Assembly: GCA_947652605.1 (NCBI GenBank)
Contig: OX393579.1
Span: forward strand, 50,660,970 to 50,724,969
DNA from: Elmis aenea
Taxonomy: Eukaryota > Arthropoda > Insecta > Coleoptera > Elmidae
Length of the DNA: 64,000 bases
Reading direction: 5' to 3'
In this document: positions 11,066 through 22,162 of the stretch, one piece after another
Layout of the letters: every line of letters starts with the position of its first letter
Numbering within the stretch: the first letter of the stretch is position 1
The notes under the pieces: model-generated
What the model saw: only the letters and a program-made list of their open reading frames with translations
Told to the model about the DNA's origin: nothing
Databases searched by the model: none
Translations under genes and position numbers: made by a program

Positions 11066-12562
11066 CCCTTTGTGGACCACATTAATTTTTTAAAAATTTG
11101 TTTGCTTTTTTCAATCAAGTTTTTTTGTGAACACCATAAGAAAGGAGTTTATGAAGAAAAAAATTTTTTTGAGACTGTCGTTTAGGACAAAACATATGGT
11201 TTTACAATGAAACCAGTGGTACCCTCATTATAGCAATATATATTTAAAAAAGTAGAATAAACATTTGAAAATACATTTAGTCTAAGTGGAATTTCTGAAA
11301 GCAATTTTTACTGTCATTTAGGCACAAACCACATCACAAGTGCTGCATGCCCATCTCGTACGGTGTACTTTCTTCGCGGTACTGCAAAGCGCACATCTAC
11401 GGGAAGTGCCGTGAATTGGAAGATGTCCTACTCTAGCATGAGGCACTTCTAGGGGAACACTTTTTTTGAAATGATTTGCATTTTGTTTCCTGCCTTTCTT
11501 CGGGGTTTCTATATTTGCACCAATAATTCCATTGACAACAGACAATCTAAATTGCTTCAAGGTCAAACAGCGCGAATTAGCGGCTCGGGCCTTGAAAATA
11601 ATATACGCATTTGTTACAGCAACGTCCAGGAAATGAAAAAAGATCCTATGCCACCATTTTTTGCTCTTTCGGTTGATTTCGTAAACGCTTTTTAGCATAT
11701 CGCCTGTATCGACCTCTCCCATATATTTATTATAGTCTTTTACTAAGGTCTGACAGGGATAGGCTTGCAAAGTGCCATCTCTTTGTTTTCTATTTATGGT
11801 TGTTAGTCGATTTGGGTCGTGATAATTCGATAAAAAATGTATTGCTTTTTGGTCTTTCCACTTGACAAATAACAAACCACTTACAGTTTGTCGCCAATCA
11901 AAATCACCTCTATTCATATCCTTTTCTTCCCTAAGATTTTTTTCTAAAAATTTTCGGTTTTTTTGAATTGTACCACAAGCGTAAATGTCATCTTCAGAAA
12001 GTTGACGTATGTATTGGTAACAACTCTTCATCACTATCAACTGCGTGATTCATTATCGGAAGGAATTTCGTCAAAAATAGATTCATACTCTACGTTACTA
12101 AGTGCTTCAAGTTCAGCAAACGACCATTCTTCTCGTCTTTTACCTAAAATCAGGGGCAAAAAATATTGTCTTGCAATATGACTATCCCACTGGTTTTATG
12201 GTGAAACCAAAACATTATTCGAGTGTGTTATTCAAACAATTGCTTATTATCACACAAATGCTGCTAAATACTTTTCTACATACATAAATAATGTTATCTT
12301 ACCACTTATTTTAGCCAATTTGTAAAAATTAACTCAATAAACAATAAATCACTAAAGTGTAACACACCAAGTCAGAACACCATCAACATAATATTTTTAA
12401 ATAGTAAATTCCCTGTAATTGTACGCCGCTAAAAAAAAATCCACTAGATGGAACTATCATCGATGATATACAGTGGTTACACCGTGAAACCTTTGGTCCA
12501 GCTCATTAGAAAACACACTATAGATAGGTGGTTTCACCGTGTAGCCAATGGTACACAAAGGG
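11066..12562. mobile_element. piggyBac element, internally deleted
   Basis: Flanked by TTAA on both sides (11062-11065, 12563-12566). Termini are CCCTTTGTGGACCA and, reverse complemented, CCCTTTGTGTACCA. Length is 1497 bp. Subterminal repeats GGTTACACCGTGAAACC and GGTTTCACCGTGTAGCC lie at ~12473-12550 in inverted order. The uninterrupted family B sequence at 62654-62672 confirms that the insertion went into a pre-existing TTAA. Confidence 0.93.
11318..12145 (-). pseudogene. piggyBac-type transposase, catalytic core deleted
   Basis: The main frame (12040-11318, 240 aa) begins just before YACGTIQKNRKFLEKN and continues through WKDQKAIHFLSNYHDP, YNKYMGEVDTGDML and KSKKWWHRIFFHFLDVAVTN. These are conserved blocks of the DDE_Tnp_1_7 family. 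VDTGD holds the Asp pair equivalent to D447/D450 of the moth piggyBac transposase. The C-terminus has the cysteine-rich zinc domain: RRCALCSTAKKVHRTRWAC, then STCDVVCA. Upstream on the minus strand (~12140-12040), in other frames, an acidic N-terminal piece reads EEWSFAELEALSNVEYESIF. Typical family proteins are about 550-650 aa, so the middle (~200-300 aa), including the first two catalytic Asp residues, is missing. It cannot be active. Confidence 0.92.
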
Positions 12563-12917
12563 TTAATAAGTATACAACATCTACCAAATTTCATTCTCCT
12601 ACATTTATCTAAATTTGAGAAATAAAATAAAAACCTAATTTTATTTCTACCCTTTAGGGGGGTGTAACTCCGAAAGGAGACGTCTAAGAAAAAATTGTTA
12701 TATAAAAGACCCCACTTTATTTTCAATAAGGAATCACCTTCCGATTTTTTTCGCATTATTTAAGAAACACCCTGTATATCATAATTTATGTAACGTTATA
12801 TAACATAACAATTCATTTTTTAACGTTATTTATAACGTTATGTAACGAAAACAAATAATAAATAACGTTATACAATAACGTAACGATTTAAAACGTTATT
12901 CCATCCCTGATTTCTTC

Positions 12918-13010
12918 TTCTGTCCTCCTTCATTTTCCATACTCTTTTCGCGTATCTATTTTCTGGCATGCGTAAAAGATGTCCAAGCCATATTAATTAA
13001 TTCGCCTCCA
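12918..13010 (-). pseudogene. LINE ORF2 C-terminus, part proximal to hAT insertion
   Basis: The minus strand reads a broken W-GHLLRMP block as YGLDILRMPENRYAKRVW, then KMKEDRR, directly followed by the target duplication of the hAT element. The reading resumes at 9957 on the far side of that element. Confidence 0.65.
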
Positions 13011-13108
13011 TCTTTTTTTTAATATCCATTACTTCTTTGGAAAGTAATACAGCAAAATATGGCGAAAATGTTCATTTTGATTTTCCATTTAAAATCGGCA
13101 ATTTTAGA

Positions 13109-13765
13109 CCGAAAAAACTAAAACTATGATCGTTGCAACCGAGAATAAAGGGCATAACACTATAAATACATAACCCTATAAATGGGCTTAGGTTGGTGCA
13201 GGTAGAGAGCTTTGAATATTTAGGAGTGATCATAGAGAAAAATGGAGGAATGGACAAGGAAATAAGCGAAAGGACAGGAAATGTGGGAACAATATTTAAC
13301 AGTTTAAGAACAACATCTTTTTTAATTAGAGAAGTCCCAAAACGAACAAAAGTGGAAGTGGTCAAAAAGGTAGTAACTCCGGCACTTTTATACAGAAGTG
13401 AAACGTGGACACTCACAAATAAAAATAGTAGCCGTGTGAATGCAACCGAAACAGTTAAAGATAAAATCAGTTGAAACAAAATTACAAGACAGCTGGGATG
13501 GTTGGGTCACATTTATAGGATGAAAGAATAAAGATTAACCAGAAAAGCCTACGAAGCAAGATCTCGGGGAAAAAACAAAAGAGGTGGACCGAGACAAACC
13601 TGGCAAGACAAAGTTAAAAAAGCAGCAACAAATAGAGACATCAAATGGAAAGACATAAAAAAGCTAGCACAAGATAAAAAATCATGGAAAAAAAGTGAGC
13701 ACAACACAACTTAACAGTCCTACACCTAACAGTAGAAAGACTCATGACCAAATAAAAATAATTTT
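13109..13765 (+). pseudogene. RTE-like LINE, ORF2 C-terminal half and tail
   Basis: Plus-strand reading gives VESFEYLGVIIEKNGGMDKE, then VVTPALLYRSETWTLTNKN, LGWLGHIYRMKE and finally DIKWKDIKKLAQD. The order (LGVII, YGSETW, WLGH-RM, RP--W, W--LA-DR) is the post-palm to C-terminus layout of RTE-like insect elements. Stops and a deletion lie after TETVKDKIS. The same family recurs at 21902-22110 (+) and 22163-22940 (-), where the second copy is better preserved. Confidence 0.85.
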
Positions 13766-15229
13766 AGACGAAAATTGTGGATTTTAATTTTCTTAATCAA
13801 GATTGAACTTGCAGTTCAACTGTCAAGTTACACAATGAACTTACGCTTTAGAATTAAATTACTTGCATTTTGAGAAAGGTAACGCCATATTACTCTTTGG
13901 GTAACCTGATAGCTCTCAACATTATGAATTTCCAATCTGTCTTCAACAACCAGTAACAAAAAATGTCGGAACACTTACACAGTCGAAGTACATAGAACCA
14001 ACGTAAAAATGGTTGATTACTTTTGGGTACCCCTGATAATAATCGAAATTATCCTGACATTTGGAATTGTTTCGTATTAAGACTACAAGTTTTAAATTGT
14101 TTGACAAATTAAACTTATAAAAATATCAGAGTTGATTTAGTATTTTTGTGGCAGTTTCTCTTTATCAAATCAGGAAAACGCTTTGCCTCCGCAATTTGAT
14201 TAATGCGAGCAATTTGTCGCCCGGCTGACAAGTTCATTGTTACACTGCTCGTTTAAATTTATTACATAACAATCGCGCATGCATTGTGCGTCGTCCGGTA
14301 TGGACCCGACCTAACTTAAAGACAATTGTAATCGCCGATCACTGTTCGATTTGCAAGGCGCATACAAAAGCGCTATCATACTAAGAACAAGACAATAAAA
14401 AATGTGGACATTGATGTTATATAAATGTGCGACGGACATAGCCGGATAAAAAGTGGTCGGCTAAGAATAGCAGCACGAAGAATGCTCACTTGACAGCAGA
14501 AATAAGTTCCGGCGAACGTTTAACACCCACAGTTTCTTATGACAAATATCGTCGCTTTTTCAAATAAATAACTACGTCTTGTTGTAGCTGTAATATCGCG
14601 AGGTTAAGATGTTCGACCGCAGGCGGGTCGTAAGTTTCAGCGGGTCTTGGACACTTGCAAAGTTAATTGGCGTACAATTTGTATCAGGTAACAATGCACC
14701 CGACAGCCAATGAAAAAATGTGCAGTCACCCGCCGTAAAACGTGTAACTACTTGTGTACAACGGCTTCCACCGTCATTATTGCACCAATTATGTCCTTGT
14801 TACACGTGGACTGTTAAATCGCGCCTAATGAGACAAATTGTTTTAAATAAGCGAACACATTAGGCTATTACTTTCATTTTTATCATTAAATTCTCGCAAC
14901 AAGTACCCATACTTGATACGCAAATAATAAAAACAAAACTTTGCGTTCATTTGTTTTTACATCTTATCAAGCTAAAAACAAAACACTGACTGCAATTATT
15001 TAAACATTAATAGTTTTTGTTTCGCTGCACATGGTAGCAAAACGATTATAACTTAAGTTTTTGCATAAATACGGAAACGTCTGTTGCATACCTATTTAAT
15101 CCATTCGTCATCTCGACGTTTATAAATTATGAAAAACAAATGAGAATAAAAGTGTTTATGAGTTTTAAAAAAACTTTGTTCATCATCTCATATGTGAGAA
15201 ATTTGTTTTTTTTTCCTGCAGTAAGACAG
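13766..15229. other. Non-repetitive sequence with GC-richer blocks
   Basis: No gene recognised. 14195-14370 and 14440-14870 contain more CpG than the flanks. They may be conserved non-coding or regulatory DNA, but no motif cluster was demonstrated. Confidence 0.3.
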
Positions 15230-15910
15230 CTGTTACTTTCAACTTCAACGTTGGGGCTAAAAGTAACAAAGATCGGGGTAAGTTGTAACGGCAAAATAAT
15301 TTACGCAGCTCATAAGTAGTGGGTAAATATATTAGTATTCATCAACAAAATTAATATTTGATTCCAAAATACACATTAGCAATACTCAAAAACGTAAAAC
15401 AAAAAAATACAACAAATTGGAAAATTATCCGAAAACTTTTGTATGTTCTCATTTACAAAGAAAACCACCAATTTATGTGCTAAGAGTAAACATTTGCAAG
15501 TGAAAACATTGATTGGGGTTGGTTGTAACACTGTTACTTTCGACGCCAAGTGTACACAAAACAAATTGGAGGGAATCCACAATTAACCACGATTCCAACG
15601 TCAAGTTGTATTGCATCCACCAATAGCCAACAAAATGTAGAAGATAATAATTTAGGTACTTTTTTGTTTCTATTTTAGAGATCGCCTAAAAGTCACTCGA
15701 CCGGTAACTTCTAGGCGGAAAATAGTGACTCTGGCTGGCAAAAACTTAGCCTCTATGACAGATAAAAACTAGCAAGGTAGGTAGGGAGGTGAATGTAAAT
15801 GAACATTGCTTAAGCGCATAGGGCGACATATAACAAAAATTAAAGAAACTATAGGCACTATAGGCACTGTTACAACCTACCCGTGTTACATTCATCCCCG
15901 GTCTCCCCTA
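15230..15910. repeat. Degenerate repeat with GTTGTAAC words
   Basis: Contains GGGGTAAGTTGTAACGG (15274), GGTTGGTTGTAACACTG (15519) and, inverted, GTTACAACCTACCCG (15867). The block 15475-15583 recurs in the same orientation at 16120-16216. This looks like the remains of a transposon with GTTACAAC-rich ends; no coding part was recognised. Confidence 0.5.
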
Positions 15911-16068
15911 CAATCAGGATTTTAAGCGATAATGTAAATAATAACGGAGGCAAAGGAGGTTAAAAATTTAAATTTAAAACAAATATGCATGAAAATAAAA
16001 AGATTTATACAGCATTTTTAAAACAAAAAGGTTGACCATCTTGGGGTCCACAATATACCCTAGGTATA

Positions 16069-16271
16069 GGTTTTATTTTTATAACTGTGTTATAAAAAAA
16101 AATATTTAAAAAATACGTATATGTGCTAAGAATGAACATTTGCAAGTAAAAGCATTGATTGAGGTTGGTTACTTTTGACCCCAATTGTACACAAAACAAA
16201 TTGGAGGAAATCCACACCTAGGTATCGATATTTTTTTAATAAATTTTTATAACACAGTTATAAAAATAAAA
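16069..16271. repeat. Inverted repeat around a duplicated 100-bp block
   Basis: Arms 16069-16120 and 16222-16271 are inverted complements (GGTTTTATTTTTATAACTG side). Between them lies the second copy of the 15475-15583 repeat. CTAGGTAT occurs outside the left arm and at the inner edge of the right arm. Confidence 0.55.
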
Positions 16272-16512
16272 CAAACTTGTTTAAATTTAATTCCATTTTT
16301 TTTTCGAAATCGCTGATACATATTTTTGTGAAAGTTTGTACAATAAAGAGTTTATTTTTATTAATAAAATATCGTTATATTTATTTACCCTTTTAACTTA
16401 AGAATGAAAGAAGTAATGATTTTTTTGTGACTAAGTTGAAAAGCAAGCAATAAACTGATTGCTAGGAACTTATAAAAGTGCTACGATAATTATTGTGTTG
16501 ATACATATTACG

Positions 16513-17222
16513 CAGTGATGTGAGTGTGTCATATGACCGCGTCATGACAGTTTGTCATGACGGTCATGACGTCACGTCACAATGATTTTAAATGACCGTG
16601 ACCATTCTAACCTCCAAAATTCAAAATGACAGTTTTTTTAACATCCAAAAATGACAGTTTTAAGTTTACATGGTGGTTGTCACTTGATTTGTGTTAATCT
16701 TAATTGCAATATCGTTAATAAAAATGTAAATACCACTATATAAAGTATTCTGAAAGTTGGTAAACACAATGCGGAGAAAAGGGAAGGTATTTTACTTTTA
16801 TGTACGTTATCCTGCAAGTTCGCAGCAAAAGGTAGCTACTTATGGTTGCCAATTTTGTAGAAAGAGATACGGATTACATACCACTAGAATGGCAGAACAT
16901 TTAAATACAACATGCAAGAAATGCCCAGAGCATGTAAAATTAAAGTTTAAACTCAAATAAAAAATTTATTAAAAAATGTTTAGCTCTCAGCATAAGTAGT
17001 CCAAAATCACCAACTCCCTCGACTTCTAGAGCCTTCTATGAAGGAATACAATACCCAGATAGAGATACTGATACTAATAATTCTGCTTTTTATTTATTAT
17101 TCCTATTACATATATATTAATTTTATACCATTGTTATAAAAACAATCATAAATGACGGTCATATGACCGGTCATGACGGTCATGACGTCACAATCATAAA
17201 TGACCGTCATTTCACATCACTG
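16513..17222. mobile_element. 710-bp hAT element with BED zinc-finger ORF
   Basis: Termini CAGTGATGTGA and TCACATCACTG with a perfect 8-bp target duplication ATATTACG (16505-16512, 17223-17230). Both ends carry clustered GACGGTCATGACG-type palindromic repeats, likely transposase binding sites. The only ORF is the BED-finger frame at 16757-16960; the RNase H-like and dimerisation domains are absent. Confidence 0.93.
16757..16960 (+). CDS. BED-type zinc-finger protein (hAT transposase N-terminus)
   Basis: 67 residues, open from ATG to TAA. The finger reads CQFCRKRYGLHTTRMAEHL followed by NTTCKKC: C-x2-C, then H about 17 residues later and a Cys. This is the BED/hAT N-terminal arrangement, a DNA-binding domain that in hAT transposases recognises element ends. 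The start could instead be the second Met (16769). It ends right after the finger, so it is either a deletion remnant or a short DNA-binding protein able to occupy the element's own subterminal repeats. I favour the remnant. Confidence 0.6.
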   Translation: MVNTMRRKGKVFYFYVRYPASSQQKVATYGCQFCRKRYGLHTTRMAEHLNTTCKKCPEHVKLKFKLK

Positions 17223-17243
17223 ATATTACGTAATTGTGTAAAT

Positions 17244-17330
17244 CAGTGTTTCCCAAACTTTTCCAAAGAAGGAACACTTCACAAATCCTGAAATTTTGAC
17301 GGCACACCTTAGTTACTTTGTAGGAAAATC
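17244..17330 (+). mobile_element. Solo hAT-type terminus
   Basis: CAGTGTTTCCCAAACTTTTC followed by GGCACACCTTAG-like sequence is a familiar hAT-type end. The right end and target duplication were not found, so the element is truncated or diverged. Confidence 0.5.
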
Positions 17331-18830
17331 CTACTAACATAAATAAATTTATATCCTTGTAAAACGAAATAAAATCAGAAATGCAAGTTTTGACACGCTT
17401 TGGTACTCTTCTCTAAAATTTGTCCAGAAGGCATTTAATGGCAGTTCCTTGTTTTTTTGTTTAAGTCAGAGTTACTAATTAAATAATTAAGATTTCATAA
17501 TTACTTGCGCTGAAGCCTGCTGGCTTAGCTGTCACTGTAAATGGATTCCGAACCCAGGAATTGTTCCCAGTGGATTTTGAAAAATATTGCAAAAGGGTCG
17601 ATTGTAAGTCATACAAGTGTTCTAAAATTACGTTAGAAACCTTTTCATCTAATTTAATTTTATTTCAGTTAAAAATTCATGCAAGCTGGGAAAACAATCA
17701 AAATTATTCTGTTCACTGAAGAAATCCAGAATTGTTATTTCCTATCAAAAGTTGCAATTTTACCTCTTTTACCAAAAATGGTGGGAGCAATATTATTTCC
17801 TTTTAATTATAAGTAGGTATAATGTTATTGTAAAATTGTCTGCCAGATGCGCAAGACTCATCGACTATGAAGAATTTGTTAAAAATTCAATAAAATGTTG
17901 TCTTAAAACTCAATAAGACTACAGTTCAAAAAGCCTTAGTAATGCTTTTGCTCTGGATAGTCATCTCACTTTTCAGTATGTCATGAAAGTACGTTATGTG
18001 CACTACCTATTTCATCGCACAAAATATTAAATATTCTGGATTTAGGTGATCGAGATTTTTTATGTCTAAACGCCCTGTAGGTAGTAGATTACTCGGATTT
18101 CATGTTCCCGCAGTTATTTCAAGTTAAAAATTCGTTGGAAAACTTTTTGTTCAGCCTATTTATACTCAAAATTCAAAACAATATCTCTTACAAGCGTGTC
18201 GTAAAATTGTCACTTAAATAAATTAGTGCTGTGAATAGACCAAAAAATTCCTGTAAATAATGTCAAGTTAAATGTAACAATAAACGATTTCTTAGTGCCT
18301 TTTTAACAAAAATTCGAAATTTTTGATTAAGATCTATCTATTACGTTACATTCAAGAAATTAAAGCATACACATTAAAATATTATTAAATTTACGAATAT
18401 GGAATGTTGGAACAGTAGAAAGGCAATACAAAGTTTTATCGCCAGTTAATTCTTAAAATAGTCGAGGAACCAGGAAAAATTAAAATTTAATTACTGTTAT
18501 CGTCATCCTGCAATCAACCAATTAAATTAAATAACGTTTATGTCCAAAAAAAATCGCTCTTGATTGTTATGATCCGTTAAAAATAACGGTAACATTTGTA
18601 GTATTATTATGCAGACAACTGGTTCGGTAATGAATCTAACTATTTAAGTACACATTTTTATGTTCAACATACAAATGTGATTAGTGTGCGAGCTCTTAAC
18701 CGTAAATATATGATAGTCAAATTAAAACGAAACATTATTTCTTATAACTTTCTATCAGTCGATTTTCGCAATTTCCAGGTTAAACTTTTGCCCAAAAAAT
18801 GTTTATTATTTAACGATACACTTTTTACCG
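17331..18830. other. AT-rich sequence, nothing recognised
   Basis: No coding, RNA or repeat signal was found beyond simple AT-rich composition. Confidence 0.35.
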
Positions 18831-18833
18831 TCA

Positions 18834-18950
18834 GGGACAATTACCCCCCTGGACAATAACCCTCCGGACAGTAACCAACGGACAACAACCGAACAACCCC
18901 CGCGACAATAATCCCCTGTTAAATAAACCCTCCATGCAAAAAACCCTGGC
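18834..18950 (+). repeat. Degenerate short repeats (GGACAATAACC type)
   Basis: About six imperfect copies of a 14-18 bp unit of the form GGACAATNACCCNCC, in direct orientation. A related GGGTGACAATAATCC occurs at ~19118. Such clusters commonly sit at the ends of DNA transposons. Confidence 0.5.
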
Positions 18951-19377
18951 GATTAAATGGAACTATATGGCATAGATCCTAATTTAATTTTCTAATGATT
19001 AATGCTAAAATTTACGTATTTATGCATACTTTGATAAACTTACAAACAGATTCTTATATTAAGATTAATAATGTTCATTGCATCAATAAAACTCAACGAA
19101 GAGACGTTCGGAATTGCAGGGTGACAATAATCCACATGTGTTGTATGAACAATTTTGTTATTATAAGAGTTACATAGTCGGTTAAATTACCAAAGTAGCA
19201 GAATTTTAAGCCAAAATAATGCCCTTTAACACGTGTTATAATTTAGATTTAATAGTAACAGTAAGTAAACAATCATAAAATATTATGTAATGTAAAATAT
19301 CTTAAATTATTTAAGTTTCTAATTTTTTGTCTTTAACTAAGTACAGCTAACTTAATTATTTGATATTTTGTGGGGTG

Positions 19378-19482
19378 CGGAAAATTGCTCGAATACAATT
19401 GCTCTAAAAACAATTGCACGAATGGGAAATTGATCGAAAGGAAAATTGCTCGAATAACAATTGCGCGAAAGGAAAATTGCTC
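19378..19482 (+). repeat. Degenerate short repeats (AATTGCTCGAA type)
   Basis: Roughly seven imperfect direct copies of GGAAAATTGCTCGAA and CAATTGCNCGAA in ~105 bp. Spacing is 12-20 bp, so it is an interspersed cluster rather than a perfect satellite. Confidence 0.6.
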
Positions 19483-20525
19483 GAAAAAATGAAAAAATAT
19501 TTTTAAAAAAACTTTTGTAACTTGCGCATTATTGAAAATAACTACATCAACCGTTATATATTTGAAATAAGAAAAACCGAACGAGTTTAAATAGGTCATA
19601 GCCGACTATAGCTTACATTTAAAAAAAGGTAAGTTTGTGTCATAACTTTTTAAGGGCGAGCGTAACTTTTTTTTAGTATGATCGAGTTTTACATAAAAAT
19701 ATTCAAAAATAATCTTTATAAATAAATTTACCATATTTTGTTATTTTTTCAACCCACTTAGATTAAAGTCAATAAATACAATATTTTTGCTACAAATTGC
19801 TTATTTTCAAAGATAAACCTAACAACCCACACTTCAATTAAACGAGAAAAAAATTCTCTTTTTAATGAACCCGTAGCTAACTGTGGTTGCCATTTAAAAA
19901 ACTCAAGCGTGCTATGACTTTTTAGATATTTTTTATTTATTCTACGTAAAAATATCTAAAGGATTTTTTAAAATTTTGATTTAATACAGGTGGCTATGAA
20001 ATTATTTACCATTAAAAAAAAATCTGATTTTAGTTTTTTCAAAATATTTAAAAAAGTTGAAGATGTAAGTCAAATATCGAAATGCCATTAAATTTGTCTT
20101 GAAATTCAACTGTGCTAACTTAACCAACTATGTAACTCTATTCTATTTATTTTTTGTTGTTGCAAAGTTTTTAAATATTAATGCAAAACACTTGTAATAT
20201 TTTCGCCAGACTTGCAAAAATATGATAGAAAATTGTTCATATTTTAACTATTTGTGTACAAAAATATATTCAAAATTAAAAAATAGATAGGTTACATGAT
20301 CTTACTCTTTAATATTAATTATTTACTGTATATATTACGTAATATAAAACAATCTTTTATTTTAACGATTCAAAGGTAGTGTTTTTTCAGTTTCGGATCA
20401 ACCTTACCCAAATACGATAAATTCAATGAAAAATAGAATTCAATCAGAGGATTAAATATTAGTTTAGGTTATGTTTTGGCTGCGGTTTAAGTAAAAATGT
20501 GATGGAGATTTTAAAAGTTATAAGC
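19483..20525. other. AT-rich sequence, nothing recognised
   Basis: No gene or clear repeat. Confidence 0.35.
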
Positions 20526-20529
20526 AATA

Positions 20530-21250
20530 AATTATTTGAACCACGCTATAGAGTGTAGCGTGGTGTCGACGGATGCTGCGATCGAAACAACCGCACGATA
20601 TTCTAATATTTCTCAATTTCAAGAGCACCGTGATTGCACCTGTATTAGATGTACGATGTACCACTGGTTTAACTATAATTGCATATCAATGGTCGGATTC
20701 CTGTCCAGGTCACTTGCCTATCCGGCATAGCCCGGGGCCGTCCTTATGAAGCAATATTGTTTCCTCAAATATCTCTAACGGGACACTTGATCTAAAAACG
20801 TTTCGGGCTGCCAAAAAGTACCTAATCGTTTGTTAAGCTGATGATTACCGTGAACAAAAAACGACGTAATATAGAATTACATCTAAGATTGCCTCACGTG
20901 CGTTGCCGGTTTTTGCTCGGCACTATTCTGTTTTGAATAGGGATACTGTTATTCGAGGTGTTTTACTTTGGCTCCGGCGACATCCCGGCTAACTGGAAAT
21001 GTGGAAGCGATCTAAAATGGACACCTGTCAATATGTGAGCATCTTGTCAGCCATGTACAACATCACTCGTGTTGGTTACGGTAAGGCATGTCGCATGGTG
21101 CGCTCGCTGCATTACAACCAGGGTGGAACCGTGAGACCGGCGCCTAGGCCACGTCACTTATCTATTTGCGTATCTAATCGCGATGTTATGTAATATGCAA
21201 TTCGAGTACTAGACACTTCTAATGAGTTTACGCTTCCACATCTGCCATCG
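20530..21250. other. GC-richer island of unknown role
   Basis: Composition is clearly richer in GC and CpG than the neighbours. No ORF resembles a known protein. An 8-bp perfect hairpin (CCACGCTA, 7-nt loop, TAGCGTGG) lies at 20541-20563. It might be regulatory DNA or an old exon; I cannot tell which. Confidence 0.3.
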
Positions 21251-21901
21251 GCTTTATAACTGTTACTCGCACCGACTACCTGTTGATACGCTTCTACACC
21301 ACATACTTGCAACTTTTTTTTTACTGAATCATTAAACTTAAATTGATTTCCAGACATAATTAATTTCGAAAACATTACCAAAACAAATCATCGAAGGAAA
21401 GCTTTATGTTGTCATCTAAATACCAGAAAGTTGTCGTCTAAAAAAAAACACCATGTTAGATAGGGTTTGTTCTCATGAAATTTGCGATTTTTTCACCTCT
21501 CATTTCTCTAGATATTTAATAAAATTTCTCGAGATATCCCAGATTTTTTAATTCTTGGTATTTGTGTGTTTTCATATTTCATCTTATCCATCGTTAAAAG
21601 AACAGTAAAATTCTTCTTCTTCTTTTCTTGTTTAACAATTTAAATACTCAAAATACTGCTCAGGAATTTTTGCCTTAAATTCGAATATGTTAGGGTTTCT
21701 TATATTGAAATTTTTTACTTATCTCAGGATTCCGGGGTGAAATGGGAAATCTTCCGGAATTTTCCGGTATCCCGCGGTGTAATAAATGGCGTCAAATTTT
21801 GATATAGATAACCCGGTTGAGAAAGGGAGCTGTTAATTATTTAAAAACGACTCCAACTCATATACGTAATTCATTTTACAGCATAATTATTATAGATAAT
21901 A

Positions 21902-22110
21902 AAATAAAGAAAAGCCTATGAAGCAGGGTTATAGGGAAAAATAAAAGAGGTACACCAAAAAAAAACTGGCAAGGACAAAGTTAAGAAAACAGCAACGGAT
22001 ATAAAAATTAAATGGGAGGAGATAAAAAAGCTAGCACAAGACAGAAAAACATGGAAAAGAGTCAGCACAACACCTAACAGTAGAAGGACTTATGACTGAT
22101 AAAAAATAGT
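21902..22110 (+). pseudogene. RTE-like LINE, extreme C-terminus and tail
   Basis: Matches the end of the 13109-13765 copy: a broken RGTPKKNWQ-type block, KWEEIKKLAQDRKTW, then S-TTPNSRRTYD and a stop. It is about 200 bp long and strongly 5'-truncated. It points toward the minus-strand copy that begins ~50 bp downstream. Confidence 0.75.
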
Positions 22111-22162
22111 AATATTGGTAAGAGTAATATAGATTAGTTTTCATTTTTCATTTTATTATTAT

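Larger units (their letters stand above)
10312..12774. mobile_element. CAGGGTG foldback element, family B, interrupted by piggyBac
   Basis: The right terminus CACCCTG (12768-12774) is followed by TATA. The left terminus is mutated (TA then CAGCAAGTTTCTT). Arms 10312-~10600 and ~12575-12774 are inverted complements, for example GGAGTTACACCCCCCTAAAG against CTTTAGGGGGGTGTAACTCC. Family copies are at 35484-35622 (fragment) and 62344-63433. Confidence 0.88.
9966..12909. mobile_element. hAT element with CAGGGATGGAA termini, carrying nested elements
   Basis: Termini CAGGGATGGAA and TTCCATCCCTG flank 2944 bp, with a perfect 8-bp target duplication ATTTCTTC (9958-9965, 12910-12917). The subterminal regions (9978-~10130 and ~12785-12900) are packed with TAACGTTATA and ATAACGTAACG repeats in both orientations, probable transposase sites. 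No hAT transposase is seen. Most of the interior is a later foldback insertion. Confidence 0.92.

Noticed and set aside
11471..11695. Plus-strand ORF opposite the piggyBac transposase
   Set aside because: Antisense shadow of the conserved minus-strand frame.
12457..12756. Minus-strand ORF of 99 codons, and related ones at 62512 and 63136
   Set aside because: They translate the arms of the non-coding family B foldback element; similarity among them reflects the repeat, not a protein.
18834..19482. CRISPR array
   Set aside because: Repeats are degenerate, unevenly spaced and the context is a eukaryotic genome.
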